DNA from: Leisingera caerulea DSM 24564
GTDB lineage: Bacteria; Pseudomonadota; Alphaproteobacteria; Rhodobacterales; Rhodobacteraceae
Reading direction: 5' to 3'
Length of the DNA: 64,000 nt
Assembly: GCF_000473325.1 (NCBI RefSeq)
Contig: NZ_KI421513.1
Span: 797,217 to 861,216, forward strand
Of this stretch, positions 20,082 to 28,712 are shown piece after piece. How positions within the stretch are numbered: position 1 is the stretch's first letter; each line of letters starts with the position of its first letter. The translations under genes were made by a program, and so were the position numbers. The notes under the pieces are model-generated. The model was given only the letters and a program-made list of their open reading frames with translations, searched no databases and was not told the origin of the DNA.

Positions 20082-20618
20082 ATGACCACCGGACACGTCT
20101 TCATCGCCGCCAGCCTCGACGGCTTCGTGGCCCGCCAGGACCATTCACTGGACTGGCTGTCCAAACAGCCCGCTACCGAAAACGACGATGGCGGTTTTGC
20201 CGCCTTCATGGACAGCGTCGACGGGCTGGTCATGGGAACAGGATCCTTCCGCACCCTTCTGGAATTCGGCCAATGGCCCTACAGCAAGCCGGTTGTGGTC
20301 CTCAGCAGAAGCCTGACCGGACAGGACATTCCCGAAGGGCTGAAGGACAAGGTGCGCCTCAGCACCGCTGAACCCGCAGACCTGATGCAGGAACTGCAAA
20401 AAGAGGGCTGGACCCGCGCCTACATCGACGGCGGGCGGCTGGTGCAGTCTTTCCTGCGCCAGGGGCTGATCGCCGATCTGACCATCACAACGGTTCCGAT
20501 CCTGATCGGCAGCGGCATCCCGCTGTTCGGCAGCCTCGACCAGGACATCGACCTCCAGGTGGCAAGCTCCCGCATCCTTCCCACCGGCATGGTCCAGAGC
20601 AAGTTCCGGGTGGTCTGA
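20082..20618 (+). CDS. Dihydrofolate reductase-like (RibD C-terminal) family protein
   Basis: The 178-residue protein starts MTTGHVFIAASLDGFVARQD, the family's first strand with the 'aaSLDGfiA' motif. It continues with VMGTGSFRTLLEFGQWPYSKPVVVLSRS and YIDGGRLVQSFLRQGLIADLTITTVPILIGSGIPLFG, all typical of the RibD_C/YyaP group. It binds NADPH and probably reduces a small substrate; members differ from true DHFR in their active site. The ATG at 20082 follows AGGAG. It is three bases from the TetR gene and the operator at 20043-20055 lies in front. Confidence 0.88.
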   Translation: MTTGHVFIAASLDGFVARQDHSLDWLSKQPATENDDGGFAAFMDSVDGLVMGTGSFRTLLEFGQWPYSKPVVVLSRSLTGQDIPEGLKDKVRLSTAEPADLMQELQKEGWTRAYIDGGRLVQSFLRQGLIADLTITTVPILIGSGIPLFGSLDQDIDLQVASSRILPTGMVQSKFRVV

Positions 20619-20621
20619 CCA

Positions 20622-21173
20622 ATGCCCCCGCGCATGGGACGCCCACCCAAGGGCAGCCGGATCCTCAGCAAGGATGATGTGCTGGATAAGGCCATGCAGC
20701 TGCTCGACGAGGGCGGCAGCAAGGCCCTGACCTTTAAGGCGCTTGCAGATGCGCTTGGCGTCACCCCGATGGCGGTGGCCCATCACGCCGGCACCCGGGA
20801 CGAGATGATCGCCAGCCTTGTGGCAAAAGCGTTTGGAGGTTCAGACACCCCGTCAGAAGCAGCAACGCCCAAGCTGCGGCTCCGCGAGCTGATGACACGC
20901 TACTGCACCCAGGTGACCCGGCACCCGGAACTCGCGAAGTGCATCCTGGAAAATCCGTCCCTGATCGGCCCCTCCCTGACCGGGCTGACGCGGCTGATCG
21001 AGGCGGAAATCACCGCCGCAGGCGTGAAGGGCGCAGAGGCCCGCACCCTTCTCTGCCTGCTCGTGGATTACACACACGGGTTCGCCTTTGCCGCCGCCGC
21101 GGCACCGGCAGGGGCGCTGTCAGTTGACAAATTCACACTGGCTCTAAACTGGGTGCTTGACCGTATTGAATAA
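20622..21173 (+). CDS. TetR-family transcriptional regulator
   Basis: The 183-residue protein has a TetR-type HTH at residues 15-65 (ILSKDDVLDKAMQLLDEGGSKALTFKALADALGVTPMAVAHHAGTRDEMIASLV) and a helical C-terminal ligand domain. The preceding basic segment MGRPPKGSR is common in this family; an internal ATG at 20634 would also include it. The gene starts three bases after the reductase stop with no separate ribosome-binding site, which suggests translational coupling. It probably represses its own operon. Confidence 0.9.
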   Translation: MPPRMGRPPKGSRILSKDDVLDKAMQLLDEGGSKALTFKALADALGVTPMAVAHHAGTRDEMIASLVAKAFGGSDTPSEAATPKLRLRELMTRYCTQVTRHPELAKCILENPSLIGPSLTGLTRLIEAEITAAGVKGAEARTLLCLLVDYTHGFAFAAAAAPAGALSVDKFTLALNWVLDRIE

Positions 21174-21245
21174 AAAATGCGCGGAGCCATCGAGGCCCGC
21201 GCATCCGCTTTCGTCTTTCAGAGCCGCCCAACCAGCGGCCTCTCC

Positions 21246-21890
21246 TTACTTCGATTTCCAGCTGTCCAGCCAGCGGCGGAACCGGCCTTTGCGCTCGGCG
21301 ATCGCATCGCCCGCCGCATACAGGCTGTCCTCCGCGCTTTCGATCATCGGCTCGATCCGCGCCCGCCGGAACCGGCGCCAGCGCACGTAGATGGCCCACA
21401 GGATGGCGGCCAGCAGCACCAGGAAGATGATCGTGAACCAATTGGTCGGCTTGTCCTCCGGCCCTGCCACCGGCTTGATCGACACCGCATTCGGGAAGAT
21501 CGACAGGAACTCGTTGCGCCAGCCGTAATGAGTCACCGCCACCCACTCCGGGTTGGCCCTGGTCGAGATGCTGTCATTGGCGTCCGTGTACAGATTGGCT
21601 GTGTCGAACTTGAAATAGGGCGGCCAGCTCCAGCCCGTGTCCTCGTTGCGGTAGACAATGGCGCGGCCGCTGGGGCGCACACCCTGGATGAATTGCACAT
21701 CGCGGTTGATCAGCTGCGCCGACTGGTCGTCGGGCTTGGACCAGAAAATGCGGGTCCAGTCGTTCAGCTCCTGCCGCTCCTCATAGGTATTGACGATGCG
21801 CACCACGTCATACTGCGGCAGCGTGTAATGCAGGAAGGCGCCGAACAGCACCCAGAAGGTGATCAGGAAGGCCCATTTGATGAAACGCAC
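21246..21890 (-). CDS. DUF1523-family inner-membrane protein
   Basis: The 214-residue protein has an N-terminal membrane helix (FIKWAFLITFWVLFGAFLHYTLP), a periplasmic domain of about 130 residues with a TYEERQELNDWTRIFWSK segment, a second membrane helix (WFTIIFLVLLAAILWAIYV) and a basic cytoplasmic tail. This matches DUF1523. The GTG at 21890 has GAGGAG eight bases upstream and is preferred to a GTG at 21905. It is the last gene of the ten-gene leftward cluster that starts at 30019. The function is unknown. Confidence 0.8.
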   Translation of the reverse strand: MRFIKWAFLITFWVLFGAFLHYTLPQYDVVRIVNTYEERQELNDWTRIFWSKPDDQSAQLINRDVQFIQGVRPSGRAIVYRNEDTGWSWPPYFKFDTANLYTDANDSISTRANPEWVAVTHYGWRNEFLSIFPNAVSIKPVAGPEDKPTNWFTIIFLVLLAAILWAIYVRWRRFRRARIEPMIESAEDSLYAAGDAIAERKGRFRRWLDSWKSK

Positions 21891-21901
21891 GGGACAGCTC
21901 C

Positions 21902-22168
21902 TCACATAAAGTTAATGACATAGACCAGAAGCGCGATGGCTCCCAGCGGAACGATATAGACCAGGAGGATCAGCTTGCGCCGGAACGAGCGGTCATACTG
22001 CCTCAGCCCCCGCTGGATGAAGGCCGCGCGGTCGCCGGTCAACCCCTTGTCTTTCCAGCGCCGCTTCAGCTTCGCCCGCCGCACCTCGCGCGAGTAGAGC
22101 GACACCGCGCCATAGGCCACGGTCAGCACCACCATCAGGATCAGGAGCAGGCGGATAAAGCCGAACAT
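21902..22168 (-). CDS. Small membrane protein of the AAA+ cluster
   Basis: The 88-residue protein starts MFGFIRLLLILMVVLTVAYGAVSLYSREVRR, with one membrane helix. A basic cytoplasmic stretch (RRAKLKRRWKDKGLTGDRAAFIQRGLRQYDRSFRRK) and a second helix (LILLVYIVPLGAIALLVYVINFM) follow. The two-helix hairpin with a long basic loop suggests that it anchors a soluble partner to the membrane. It lies 11 bp before the DUF1523 gene and two bases after the DUF6638-like stop. No known family recognised. Confidence 0.7.
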   Translation of the reverse strand: MFGFIRLLLILMVVLTVAYGAVSLYSREVRRAKLKRRWKDKGLTGDRAAFIQRGLRQYDRSFRRKLILLVYIVPLGAIALLVYVINFM

Positions 22169-22170
22169 CT

Positions 22171-23532
22171 CTAGCGCCCCTTCACCCGGTTCACCGCACC
22201 CCAAGGGCCAACCCGCTCTACCACCCCCCGGCGCCGGTTCCGCGGCAGCTTCGGCATCCGCCCTTCCATATCCGGCTCATGCCCGAACAGCGCTTCCCGC
22301 GCGCCCGCCTTATCCACCGCATACTCCCGCGCCAGGAACTCCGCCGCATAGGCTTTCTTGGTTTCCGGCCAGCGCCGGTACTGCCGGTAAAACTCTTCCT
22401 TGTGGCAGATGAACATCTGGCGGAAGTCATGCGGGCACAGCTCTGCCAGCAGCATGTTGACCAGATCGCGGCAGGGCGTGTCCGAGGCCCTCAGACTATA
22501 GAAATAGGCCGGGTGGTCCGAGGAAATCCGCGGCCACTTGCCGCCGCCCTCGGCCCAACGCACCAGCGCCGCCAGCCCTTCGAATTCTGCCGGCAGCTCA
22601 TCCGCATGCCGCGCCGCCATCCGCCGGAGGTCGGACCGTGACAGGCCCGATAGATCTCTGCCCTTCTCCGTCAGCACAGACACGGCCAGGAACCCCATTT
22701 TCTGCCGCAGGATCGCCGCGCCATCAACGCCGCGCGCCCGTATCACCGGCTCCGCCAGCCGGTTAAGCTCCAGGAACCGGGCAATCGCATTGCGCTCGCT
22801 CAGGTCAAACACACGTTTCAGCGGCACGCCTTCCGGCTTTGCCCCGCTGGCGATCACCGCCGGATGTTCAACGTCCTGAAACACATAGAGCCCGCCGAAA
22901 TGCGCAGTCCAGAAATTCGCCTGCTCAAAGACCTCATGCTCCAGATGCACCGGATTGCGCGTCACATCGCCGGTCTTCTCGGCCGTCGCAATCATCTCCC
23001 CGATCAGCGCATCATCAAACCAGGCATCCTCCCCGGTCTTGAACCGCTCCACCAGCGCCGCCAGCCGATCCGCATGGCGCAGCGTGCCGCGCGTCGTATC
23101 CGCCTCGATCCGCACCTGCCGGATGTCGAAAAGGCGCGCGGGCGAGGACACCTCAAACACCGAATTCACCAGTTCGCCCGCCACCGCATCCGTCGCGGTC
23201 AGCGCAAACAGCTGGCGTTCATTCACCTCGATAAACCGGCGCAGGATGTCCCGGCTGGTGGAGAATTTCACGTGAAGCAGCGGGCAGCGCTTCTGCTCGG
23301 TCGACAGCAGGATGAACTGCCGGTTCACGCCTGCATGGTTCAGATAGTGATCATCCCCCAGCTCATCCCCGACCTCCGGTGAAAAGCCCGAGATATCGAC
23401 GTGGAAATCAGTGAGTTGGGTGGTCTTGCCGGTCAGATGCTTCAGCGCGCGCCTATACCGCTCCACCAGCGCGGGCGAGGTCACATGGAAGAGATTGCCG
23501 AACATCAGGCCATGCTGGATGAGGCGTTTCAT
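22171..23532 (-). CDS. DUF6638-like protein of the AAA+ cluster
   Basis: The 453-residue soluble protein starts MKRLIQHGLMFGNLFHVTSPALVERYRRAL, with GGAGG eight bases upstream. It has no membrane helix and no enzymatic motif I can identify. I recall this family as DUF6638, found in Rhodobacterales, but cannot verify that here. Conserved-looking segments are VKFSTSRDILRRFIEVNERQLFALT and LCPHDFRQMFICHKEEFYRQYRRWPETKKAYAAEFL. Its start overlaps the upstream gene's stop by four bases. It is a core gene of the cluster by its high GC and normal codon use. Confidence 0.7.
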   Translation of the reverse strand: MKRLIQHGLMFGNLFHVTSPALVERYRRALKHLTGKTTQLTDFHVDISGFSPEVGDELGDDHYLNHAGVNRQFILLSTEQKRCPLLHVKFSTSRDILRRFIEVNERQLFALTATDAVAGELVNSVFEVSSPARLFDIRQVRIEADTTRGTLRHADRLAALVERFKTGEDAWFDDALIGEMIATAEKTGDVTRNPVHLEHEVFEQANFWTAHFGGLYVFQDVEHPAVIASGAKPEGVPLKRVFDLSERNAIARFLELNRLAEPVIRARGVDGAAILRQKMGFLAVSVLTEKGRDLSGLSRSDLRRMAARHADELPAEFEGLAALVRWAEGGGKWPRISSDHPAYFYSLRASDTPCRDLVNMLLAELCPHDFRQMFICHKEEFYRQYRRWPETKKAYAAEFLAREYAVDKAGAREALFGHEPDMEGRMPKLPRNRRRGVVERVGPWGAVNRVKGR

Positions 23533-24392
23533 TTGGCGGCCTCCTTCCATAGTTCAGGCGTTTCTTGAAGCTGTAACAGAGCGGCGGAAATTTCACTTAA
23601 TCTCATTCTAGATAGGCGCTCTTGCTGAGAAGGTGAAAGATCACTACGCATCGCGTCAATATTCTCAAGCTTCTTCGCTATTTGCTGAATAGAATCAGTT
23701 CTTGCAGGAAGGCGATAGTCAACCGATTGATGCAGATAGTCCCAAAGAGCGTCGCGCATACTCGAAAGTCTCTGATGAAACTTCGAAATGGCTTCGTCTA
23801 TTGAGACGTCCTCATCGATGAACCTATCCAACGACAGACCATGGACTTCTCCATCAAACCCGAAATCTTCATCTATAAAAGGACCGTTGGAGAATGCCCA
23901 ATTAATGCCCTTTGAACCAGTTTCCTTTATTTCGGCGATCAATGATCTCATTTTCTCGTTGAAGAGTTTTTCTGCTTCTAGCTCCTTTCTGTTTCTTTGT
24001 TCATGACGAAAGACTTCAGCCTGCTCTTTCATCACTACGACTTGCTGTTCTTGAGCTTCCCGAGCCAATTTCAGTTCAGATCGTGTAGCAGCAAGCTCCT
24101 CCCGCTGCGCGGCCAGTTCTTGGCTCTGAAGCCAAACCGTTACGATAATCCATAGAAAAGCGAGAACTCCGGCAACACCAGCGAAGGTATCTCCAATCTC
24201 ATTTGGCGGAGATGTAATCAGCGCCCAGCCACGCAGTTGCCAACCACCGTCACTCGTGAACTGCGGTAGCAAAGCCAACACAATGACAATTGCTAGAAAG
24301 GCCTTTGTGATCGTTTTACCCACGTCCATTGGACGGTCACTTTTCAAACCTCTTCGAATAGAACGCCAGTGATTTGTAGCCCAGTCGATCAC
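23529..24392 (-). CDS. AT-richer membrane protein with coiled coil, inserted in the AAA+ cluster
   Basis: The 287-residue protein has two N-terminal membrane helices (KAFLAIVIVLALLPQF and TFAGVAGVLAFLWIIVTVWLQ). A coiled coil of about 60 residues (QSQELAAQREELAATRSELKLAREAQEQQVVVMKEQAEV) and a helical C terminus follow. Its DNA is visibly lower in GC than the genes on both sides, with many A/T-ending codons, so it was probably acquired. It still overlaps the DUF6638-like gene start by four bases, so it is now tied into the operon. Resembles the small-membrane-protein cargo often found in phage-related or defence regions; function unknown. Confidence 0.75.
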   Translation of the reverse strand: MIDWATNHWRSIRRGLKSDRPMDVGKTITKAFLAIVIVLALLPQFTSDGGWQLRGWALITSPPNEIGDTFAGVAGVLAFLWIIVTVWLQSQELAAQREELAATRSELKLAREAQEQQVVVMKEQAEVFRHEQRNRKELEAEKLFNEKMRSLIAEIKETGSKGINWAFSNGPFIDEDFGFDGEVHGLSLDRFIDEDVSIDEAISKFHQRLSSMRDALWDYLHQSVDYRLPARTDSIQQIAKKLENIDAMRSDLSPSQQERLSRMRLSEISAALLQLQETPELWKEAAK

Positions 24393-24430
24393 TCAGAAAC
24401 CTCCTGACGACGCTGAAAAACCTCCCGACC

Positions 24431-24529
24431 CGAGGCGCTTGCGGCTCGGGCAGCGCCCGTCCGCCCCGTCAAACCGCAGGTTTGCCTCCGGCAAAACGGG
24501 CGGGCGCTTCGCTTCCGCCCGCGGACAGG
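24431..24529. repeat. GC-rich 'GGGCAGCGCCCG' intergenic repeat, copy A
   Basis: The sequence GCGCTTGCGGCTCGGGCAGC, then GCCCGTCCGCCCC, continues through an internal hairpin to CGGGCGGGCGCTTCGC and CCGCCCGCGGAC. The same order of motifs is found at 28561-28635. It separates the AAA ATPase gene from the AT-richer inserted gene. Complementary arms would fold into a large cruciform or hairpin. Confidence 0.55.
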
Positions 24530-24555
24530 CTCAGCCCTCATGTTGCGCGCAACAG

Positions 24556-26493
24556 TCACCCCTTCCCCTCCAAATACCGCCGCTTGGCCTCTTCCTGCCG
24601 CTCGAAATCGCGCACCATGTTTTCAATCGCCATCTCATCCGACTTGTCGGCATAGCGGAACTCGCTGTCGGCGTAGCGGTTGATCTCCTGCACCACCATG
24701 TCGACCGTGATGGGCACCCGCAGCTCCGCAATCATCGCGGATTTGGTCTCGTAATCCTTGAACAGGAACAGCTCCGGGTTCTCCATCCATTCATCCGGCA
24801 GCTCAAAGTCCATCGCCCGGACCTTGACCGCATCCGTGATGTTCTTGACGGCTCGGCCGGTAAACCGCTCATCCGCCTGCTGAATGGCCTTCAGATAGGT
24901 GCCCAGCTTGGCCAGATCATCCAGCTCCCCAATCTGGTCGTGCACCCGTTCAAAGACCTCCATCAGCCCCGGCTCCTGCGGGCGGTTGTGCGCCTCAAAC
25001 GATCGCGCCACCGCCTTCTTGATCTCCTGCGCGCCATAAAGGTCATGCTCCCCCAGCGGGATCGCATGGTTCTTGCCCATCAAGAGCGTCAGGATGTCGA
25101 TGTAATCCTCCCGCGTCTGCGGCCCGTCCACCAGGAAGCGCGCGCCGGCCCGCTGGCGCAGGGCGTCGTCCACATTCTCCGGGTAGTTGGAGAACATGCC
25201 GAAGGTGCAGTTGCCGCGCACCACGGTATTGGCGCCGGCAAAGGCTTCCATGAACACCGCCGTCACCTCCTGCTGGCCCGCAGAGGACTGCCGGTCGCCG
25301 CGCTTGCCCGCGATCTGGTCGATGTCGTCGATGGTGCCAAAGCCGATCACGCCCGGGTCGATCACATTCTGGATGAACGATTTGGCGTTCTGCCCCGACT
25401 TGCCCTGATAGCTGTCGATATTGTCGATGCCGAAATTCTGGTAGCGGAAGGCATAGCCAGCATTCTGGCAATAATCATGGATCAGCCCGGCCATCATCTG
25501 AATGAGGGTTGTCTTGCCCGTCCCCGGCTTGCCGTCGCCCATGAAGGTGAAGATGAAGCCGCCCATCTCGGCAAACGGGTTCAGGCGGCGGTCAAAGTCA
25601 TAGGCCATCAGCATCTTGGAGAGCCTTAAGGCCTGGTATTTGGCGATATGGTTGCCCACCACCTCATGCGGCTTCTTGAACGCCATGGTGAGCGTTGTGG
25701 ACTTTGCTTTCGCCGCCGGTTCAAAACCGCTGATGGTCAGATCATCCGCCTCCACCCGCCAAGAAGCCGCGGTGAATGTCTCCAGCCGCGGCGCGTTTTG
25801 CGCCCGCAGGGCGGCCTTCTCCATCAGCTGCTCGGCATAGGCCGCGGCGGCCGCAATCAGATGCACATCATCCAGTGCATGCAGCGCCAGCTTCTGGTCC
25901 AGCTCCCATAGCGCCCCGTGCAAGGCCAGCGGCGCGTTGTCGGTCAGCAGCTCCTCCGCCTCGCCAACCTCGGCCTGCACCTCAGAGCCGTGCGGTGCCA
26001 GCAGATAGGCCGTGGCATTGGCAAAGACATGCGCGGCAATCAGCGCCTCGGCGGCCAGCAGTTCGGTGAACTCCCCCTTGCGCGCTGCATCCAAAGATCC
26101 AGCCAGATTAGCCCGCTTCAGATCCGCCAGGCCCGAAGCCTCCGCATAAGCCTCCCCCATCGCCAGGGAGACCGCCAAGGCCCGGCGCAAGGCGTGCTGC
26201 AAGGTTGCTTGAAGGGGTGAGGTCAGCGGATCATCCTCATCCGCCGCCTCGATGCGGGCAATCAGATGCACCCCTTCGGGCCGCGCGGTGGAGCGTGTGA
26301 CCAGTCCCGGCGTGGTGGAGCGGAACCGCCGCGTGCGGGCAATCCCGGGCGAGCGCTCCGGGACCTTGCCCTCCGCCTGCGGCTTGGCGATGCGCGGGGT
26401 GTGGTCGAACCCCTCCAGCATAGCGGCAGCCGCCGCGTAATGCTTGCGGATATCCTCTTCCCGCAGCTCCATCTGATTGCCTGAAATGCTCAT
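24556..26493 (-). CDS. AAA+ ATPase, core of the uncharacterised cluster
   Basis: The 645-residue protein has a helical N-terminal region of about 290 residues, then one AAA module. Walker A is GDGKPGTGKTT near residue 320. Walker B reads GTIDDID where most AAA proteins have DEID, so the catalytic Glu is replaced by Asp. The second region of homology (IAGKRGDRQSSAGQQEVTAVFMEAFAG), sensor-1 (TFGMFSNYPENVD) and a likely arginine finger (LRQRAGARF) are present. It is soluble and probably hexameric, remodelling a protein or membrane complex. Flanking genes encode a coiled-coil protein and small membrane proteins. The ATG at 26493 has GAGGG upstream. Its partners and substrate are unknown. Confidence 0.85.
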   Translation of the reverse strand: MSISGNQMELREEDIRKHYAAAAAMLEGFDHTPRIAKPQAEGKVPERSPGIARTRRFRSTTPGLVTRSTARPEGVHLIARIEAADEDDPLTSPLQATLQHALRRALAVSLAMGEAYAEASGLADLKRANLAGSLDAARKGEFTELLAAEALIAAHVFANATAYLLAPHGSEVQAEVGEAEELLTDNAPLALHGALWELDQKLALHALDDVHLIAAAAAYAEQLMEKAALRAQNAPRLETFTAASWRVEADDLTISGFEPAAKAKSTTLTMAFKKPHEVVGNHIAKYQALRLSKMLMAYDFDRRLNPFAEMGGFIFTFMGDGKPGTGKTTLIQMMAGLIHDYCQNAGYAFRYQNFGIDNIDSYQGKSGQNAKSFIQNVIDPGVIGFGTIDDIDQIAGKRGDRQSSAGQQEVTAVFMEAFAGANTVVRGNCTFGMFSNYPENVDDALRQRAGARFLVDGPQTREDYIDILTLLMGKNHAIPLGEHDLYGAQEIKKAVARSFEAHNRPQEPGLMEVFERVHDQIGELDDLAKLGTYLKAIQQADERFTGRAVKNITDAVKVRAMDFELPDEWMENPELFLFKDYETKSAMIAELRVPITVDMVVQEINRYADSEFRYADKSDEMAIENMVRDFERQEEAKRRYLEGKG

Positions 26494-26537
26494 CTCACCC
26501 TCTCAATCCGTCGATTGCGGGTTACAATCCAACCCGC

Positions 26538-26570
26538 TTTCATCTTTCCCAAAATACTCACGCCGGAGGC
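26538..26570 (-). repeat. 'CGGCGTGAGTATTTTGGGAAAGATGA' intergenic element, copy 3
   Basis: On the minus strand this region reads GCCTCCGGCGTGAGTATTTT, then GGGAAAGATGAAAG, just upstream of the AAA gene start. It matches the tail of the repeats at 9956-9990 and 41299-41343. Here it lies about 45 bp before the ATG. Confidence 0.5.
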
Positions 26571-26681
26571 TCCCGCCCCCGCAACAGGCGCAGGCTTCAA
26601 TACCTGAGCACTTGTTCGCATGGGCCTTGTTTTGCTGGCACCATTTCTACGCCTCTCTTGGCCTTTGCCAGGCGAAGACTA

Positions 26682-26906
26682 TTAATCAACAGGAGCAGCT
26701 GTGTTCTTGCCGCTCTTGCTAATTAAGGCCTGCATCTGAAAAACGAAAACCGCCAACCAGAAGCCGGACAAAAAGGCATGGAAATTGTAGTAGCTTGCCA
26801 TCTCTCCGCTCTTGTTCGGCACAAACCCGAGGAAACCTTCTCCAAGCGCCAAGAAGAACGACAAGAAAAGGTACCAATTCGATCTAGAAAAGTACCCTGT
26901 TCGCAT
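26682..26906 (-). CDS. Small AT-richer two-helix membrane protein
   Basis: The 74-residue protein starts MRTGYFSRSNWYLFLSFFLALGEGFLGFVP, one membrane helix. A short loop and a second helix (FHAFLSGFWLAVFVFQMQALI) follow. The ATG at 26906 has GAGGAA nine bases upstream. Its DNA is lower in GC than the two genes around it, like the other small membrane genes in this cluster. It lies 55 bp downstream of the 373-residue gene. No family recognised. Confidence 0.65.
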   Translation of the reverse strand: MRTGYFSRSNWYLFLSFFLALGEGFLGFVPNKSGEMASYYNFHAFLSGFWLAVFVFQMQALISKSGKNTAAPVD

Positions 26907-26961
26907 TCCCAATTCCTCACCTATTCAATTCCCTGGGCCACCTTCTCCTGAAGACCGGCCC

Positions 26962-28083
26962 CTAGTACCTCAGCACCTGCCCCGACGGACTCACTACAAA
27001 TTTCTGCACATCGCCAAACCCCGGCGGATCCAGCTCTGCCAGCACCTGGAACGGTCGCTGCGGCAGGATGATGGCGCGCTGGGTCCGGGTTGCCCCGGTA
27101 TCTGCGCCGCGCCCGCCAAAGGGGTCGAGCGCAAAGATCTCCCGCTCCACGGTGCCGAACCAGCCTGCGCGCTCCTCGCGCACGTCTTCGCTCTCCAGCT
27201 CCTCCAGCGTCCAGGCCAGGGCCCAGTCCTGGCCCGCAGGCGCCTCCGCCTCCTCCAGCACCCGGTGCAGCGGCCCGGACTGCTCGGTATAGGCCGAGGA
27301 ATACATCGGCCCGACATGGTAGCGGCGCAGATGCTTGGGGTGAAGGTCTGCGAAATCCTCGTCAAATCCCTTGGCAATCGTCACCAGCTTCAACCCGGCC
27401 AGCGCCTGCGCCATCAGATGTGCCTGCACTTCGGGCCAGCGGCGTTCATCCTTGGGCAACGCCACCTTGCCGCTGTCCTCCAGCTCCATCAGGTAGATCA
27501 CCGGCAGGTTCACCTGGCTGTCATAGGCCGCCCAATGCAGCAGGAACCGCCTGCGCCGCTCGCGGATGTTTTCCAGCCATTCGCATTCCGGGTCGTTCTG
27601 GGTCCAGAACAGCTGCCCCTTCAGCAGCTCCTGATAATACAGCCGCTGCGACAGGGCGAACTGCAGCTTCGAGGGCACCGCCCGGTCGGAGATGATGGTG
27701 CGCACCATATCGTCCTTCAGCTGCGCCTCGCTCGCCATATTGGCCAGGTGCCGCTCCGCCTGCTGGGCGTCATTGGCCATGGTCATGAGTTCCGCGGCAA
27801 CCGGAAAGCCGCTGTCGCGCTTGTCCATCGCCAGGCTGCCAAAGAAGCGGCCCGTATCGCGCCCCGCCATCAGGTATTTCATGCTCAGCGCGCGGAAGGT
27901 GAAGTTAAGCCGCATCAGGTAAGCGGTCAGCACCTTCACATCGGACTTCGACAGCCGCCCCTCCGCCTGCATTGCCGCCGCCACCCGGGTCAGATGCCGG
28001 ATGATGGTCTCGAACTTCTTGAAATACCGGCGCGAGGCGAACGTATCGCCAAGGCCCGCGTGGTCGTGGGAGGGATCGGTCAT
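26962..28083 (-). CDS. Uncharacterised 373-residue protein with duplicated N-terminal peptide
   Basis: The soluble 373-residue protein starts MTDPSHDHAGLGDTFASRR, and the next gene upstream encodes exactly the same 19 residues. After them it runs YFKKFETIIRHLTRVAAAMQAEGRLSKSDVKVL and is mostly helical, with many Arg, Leu and Gln, for example REERAGWFGTVEREIFALDPFGG in the C-terminal third. I recognise no domain. Its start overlaps the stop of the upstream gene (ATGA). It is a GC-rich core gene of the cluster. The shared N terminus may be a docking or targeting peptide for a common partner. Confidence 0.75.
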   Translation of the reverse strand: MTDPSHDHAGLGDTFASRRYFKKFETIIRHLTRVAAAMQAEGRLSKSDVKVLTAYLMRLNFTFRALSMKYLMAGRDTGRFFGSLAMDKRDSGFPVAAELMTMANDAQQAERHLANMASEAQLKDDMVRTIISDRAVPSKLQFALSQRLYYQELLKGQLFWTQNDPECEWLENIRERRRRFLLHWAAYDSQVNLPVIYLMELEDSGKVALPKDERRWPEVQAHLMAQALAGLKLVTIAKGFDEDFADLHPKHLRRYHVGPMYSSAYTEQSGPLHRVLEEAEAPAGQDWALAWTLEELESEDVREERAGWFGTVEREIFALDPFGGRGADTGATRTQRAIILPQRPFQVLAELDPPGFGDVQKFVVSPSGQVLRY

Positions 28084-28544
28084 GCGCACGCCCTTCTCAG
28101 GTCAACAGACGATTTCGCATGCAAGAAACCCGCCAGAATGGCAAAGACCCAAAATCCCACAGCACCAACCCAGGGCAGCCATCCTGTGTGAAGCAATAGA
28201 AATCCTGTGAAAGACAAACTGGCGACGACAAACCAATTCCGCTTGAAGAATTGCAGCCAAACCTCGCGCGACCGCATTGCATCGCTTGCTGACAAGCAGT
28301 GTTTCGGCTCCACAATTGGATCGAGTGCAACCGGAAACCTGGCTGCAAAAACCAGCAGCATCGGCGTCAGCATGCAAATCGCTACGACAGCAACCCATGT
28401 TTGCCCGACCCAAATTCCATAGAAAAACAGCGCCATAAAAACACATGCCCCGAAAAGCCGGACGAAGCGGTTTACAGCCCGCTGTCTGCGGCGTGAGGCG
28501 AAGGTATCGCCGAGGCCAGCGTGATCGTGCGAGGGATCGGTCAT
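28080..28544 (-). CDS. 154-residue membrane protein carrying the same 19-residue N terminus
   Basis: The protein starts MTDPSHDHAGLGDTFASRR, identical to the N terminus of the downstream 373-residue protein. It then diverges into RQRAVNRFVRLFGACVFMALFFYGIW and four membrane helices in two hairpins. The two 57-base coding stretches differ at seven positions, all third bases and all synonymous. This points to selection on the peptide in both genes rather than recent copying. The rest of the gene is AT-richer than its neighbours. Function unknown; it may anchor the same partner at the membrane. Confidence 0.75.
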   Translation of the reverse strand: MTDPSHDHAGLGDTFASRRRQRAVNRFVRLFGACVFMALFFYGIWVGQTWVAVVAICMLTPMLLVFAARFPVALDPIVEPKHCLSASDAMRSREVWLQFFKRNWFVVASLSFTGFLLLHTGWLPWVGAVGFWVFAILAGFLHAKSSVDLRRACA

Positions 28545-28560
28545 GCGTCTCCCCTTCCCG

Positions 28561-28635
28561 GACGTGCCGCTTGCGGCGCGGACAGCGCCCGGCCGCCCCC
28601 CGGGCGGGCGCTACGCCCCCACCCGCGGCCGGGTG
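28561..28635. repeat. GC-rich 'CAGCGCCCGG' intergenic repeat, copy B
   Basis: The sequence GCCGCTTGCGGCGCGGACAG, then CGCCCGGCCGCCCC, CGGGCGGGCGCTACGC and CCCGCGGCCGGG follows the same order as the repeat at 24431-24529. It lies just upstream of the 154-residue membrane gene. As with copy A, it flanks an AT-richer inserted gene. Confidence 0.55.
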
Positions 28636-28712
28636 CCGTCCTGTGTCTCTCAATAAGTGTAATGCCAAGATTCGTCTCCAGCTGAGTAGAGGCATTTTGC
28701 GTGGCGTTGAGT

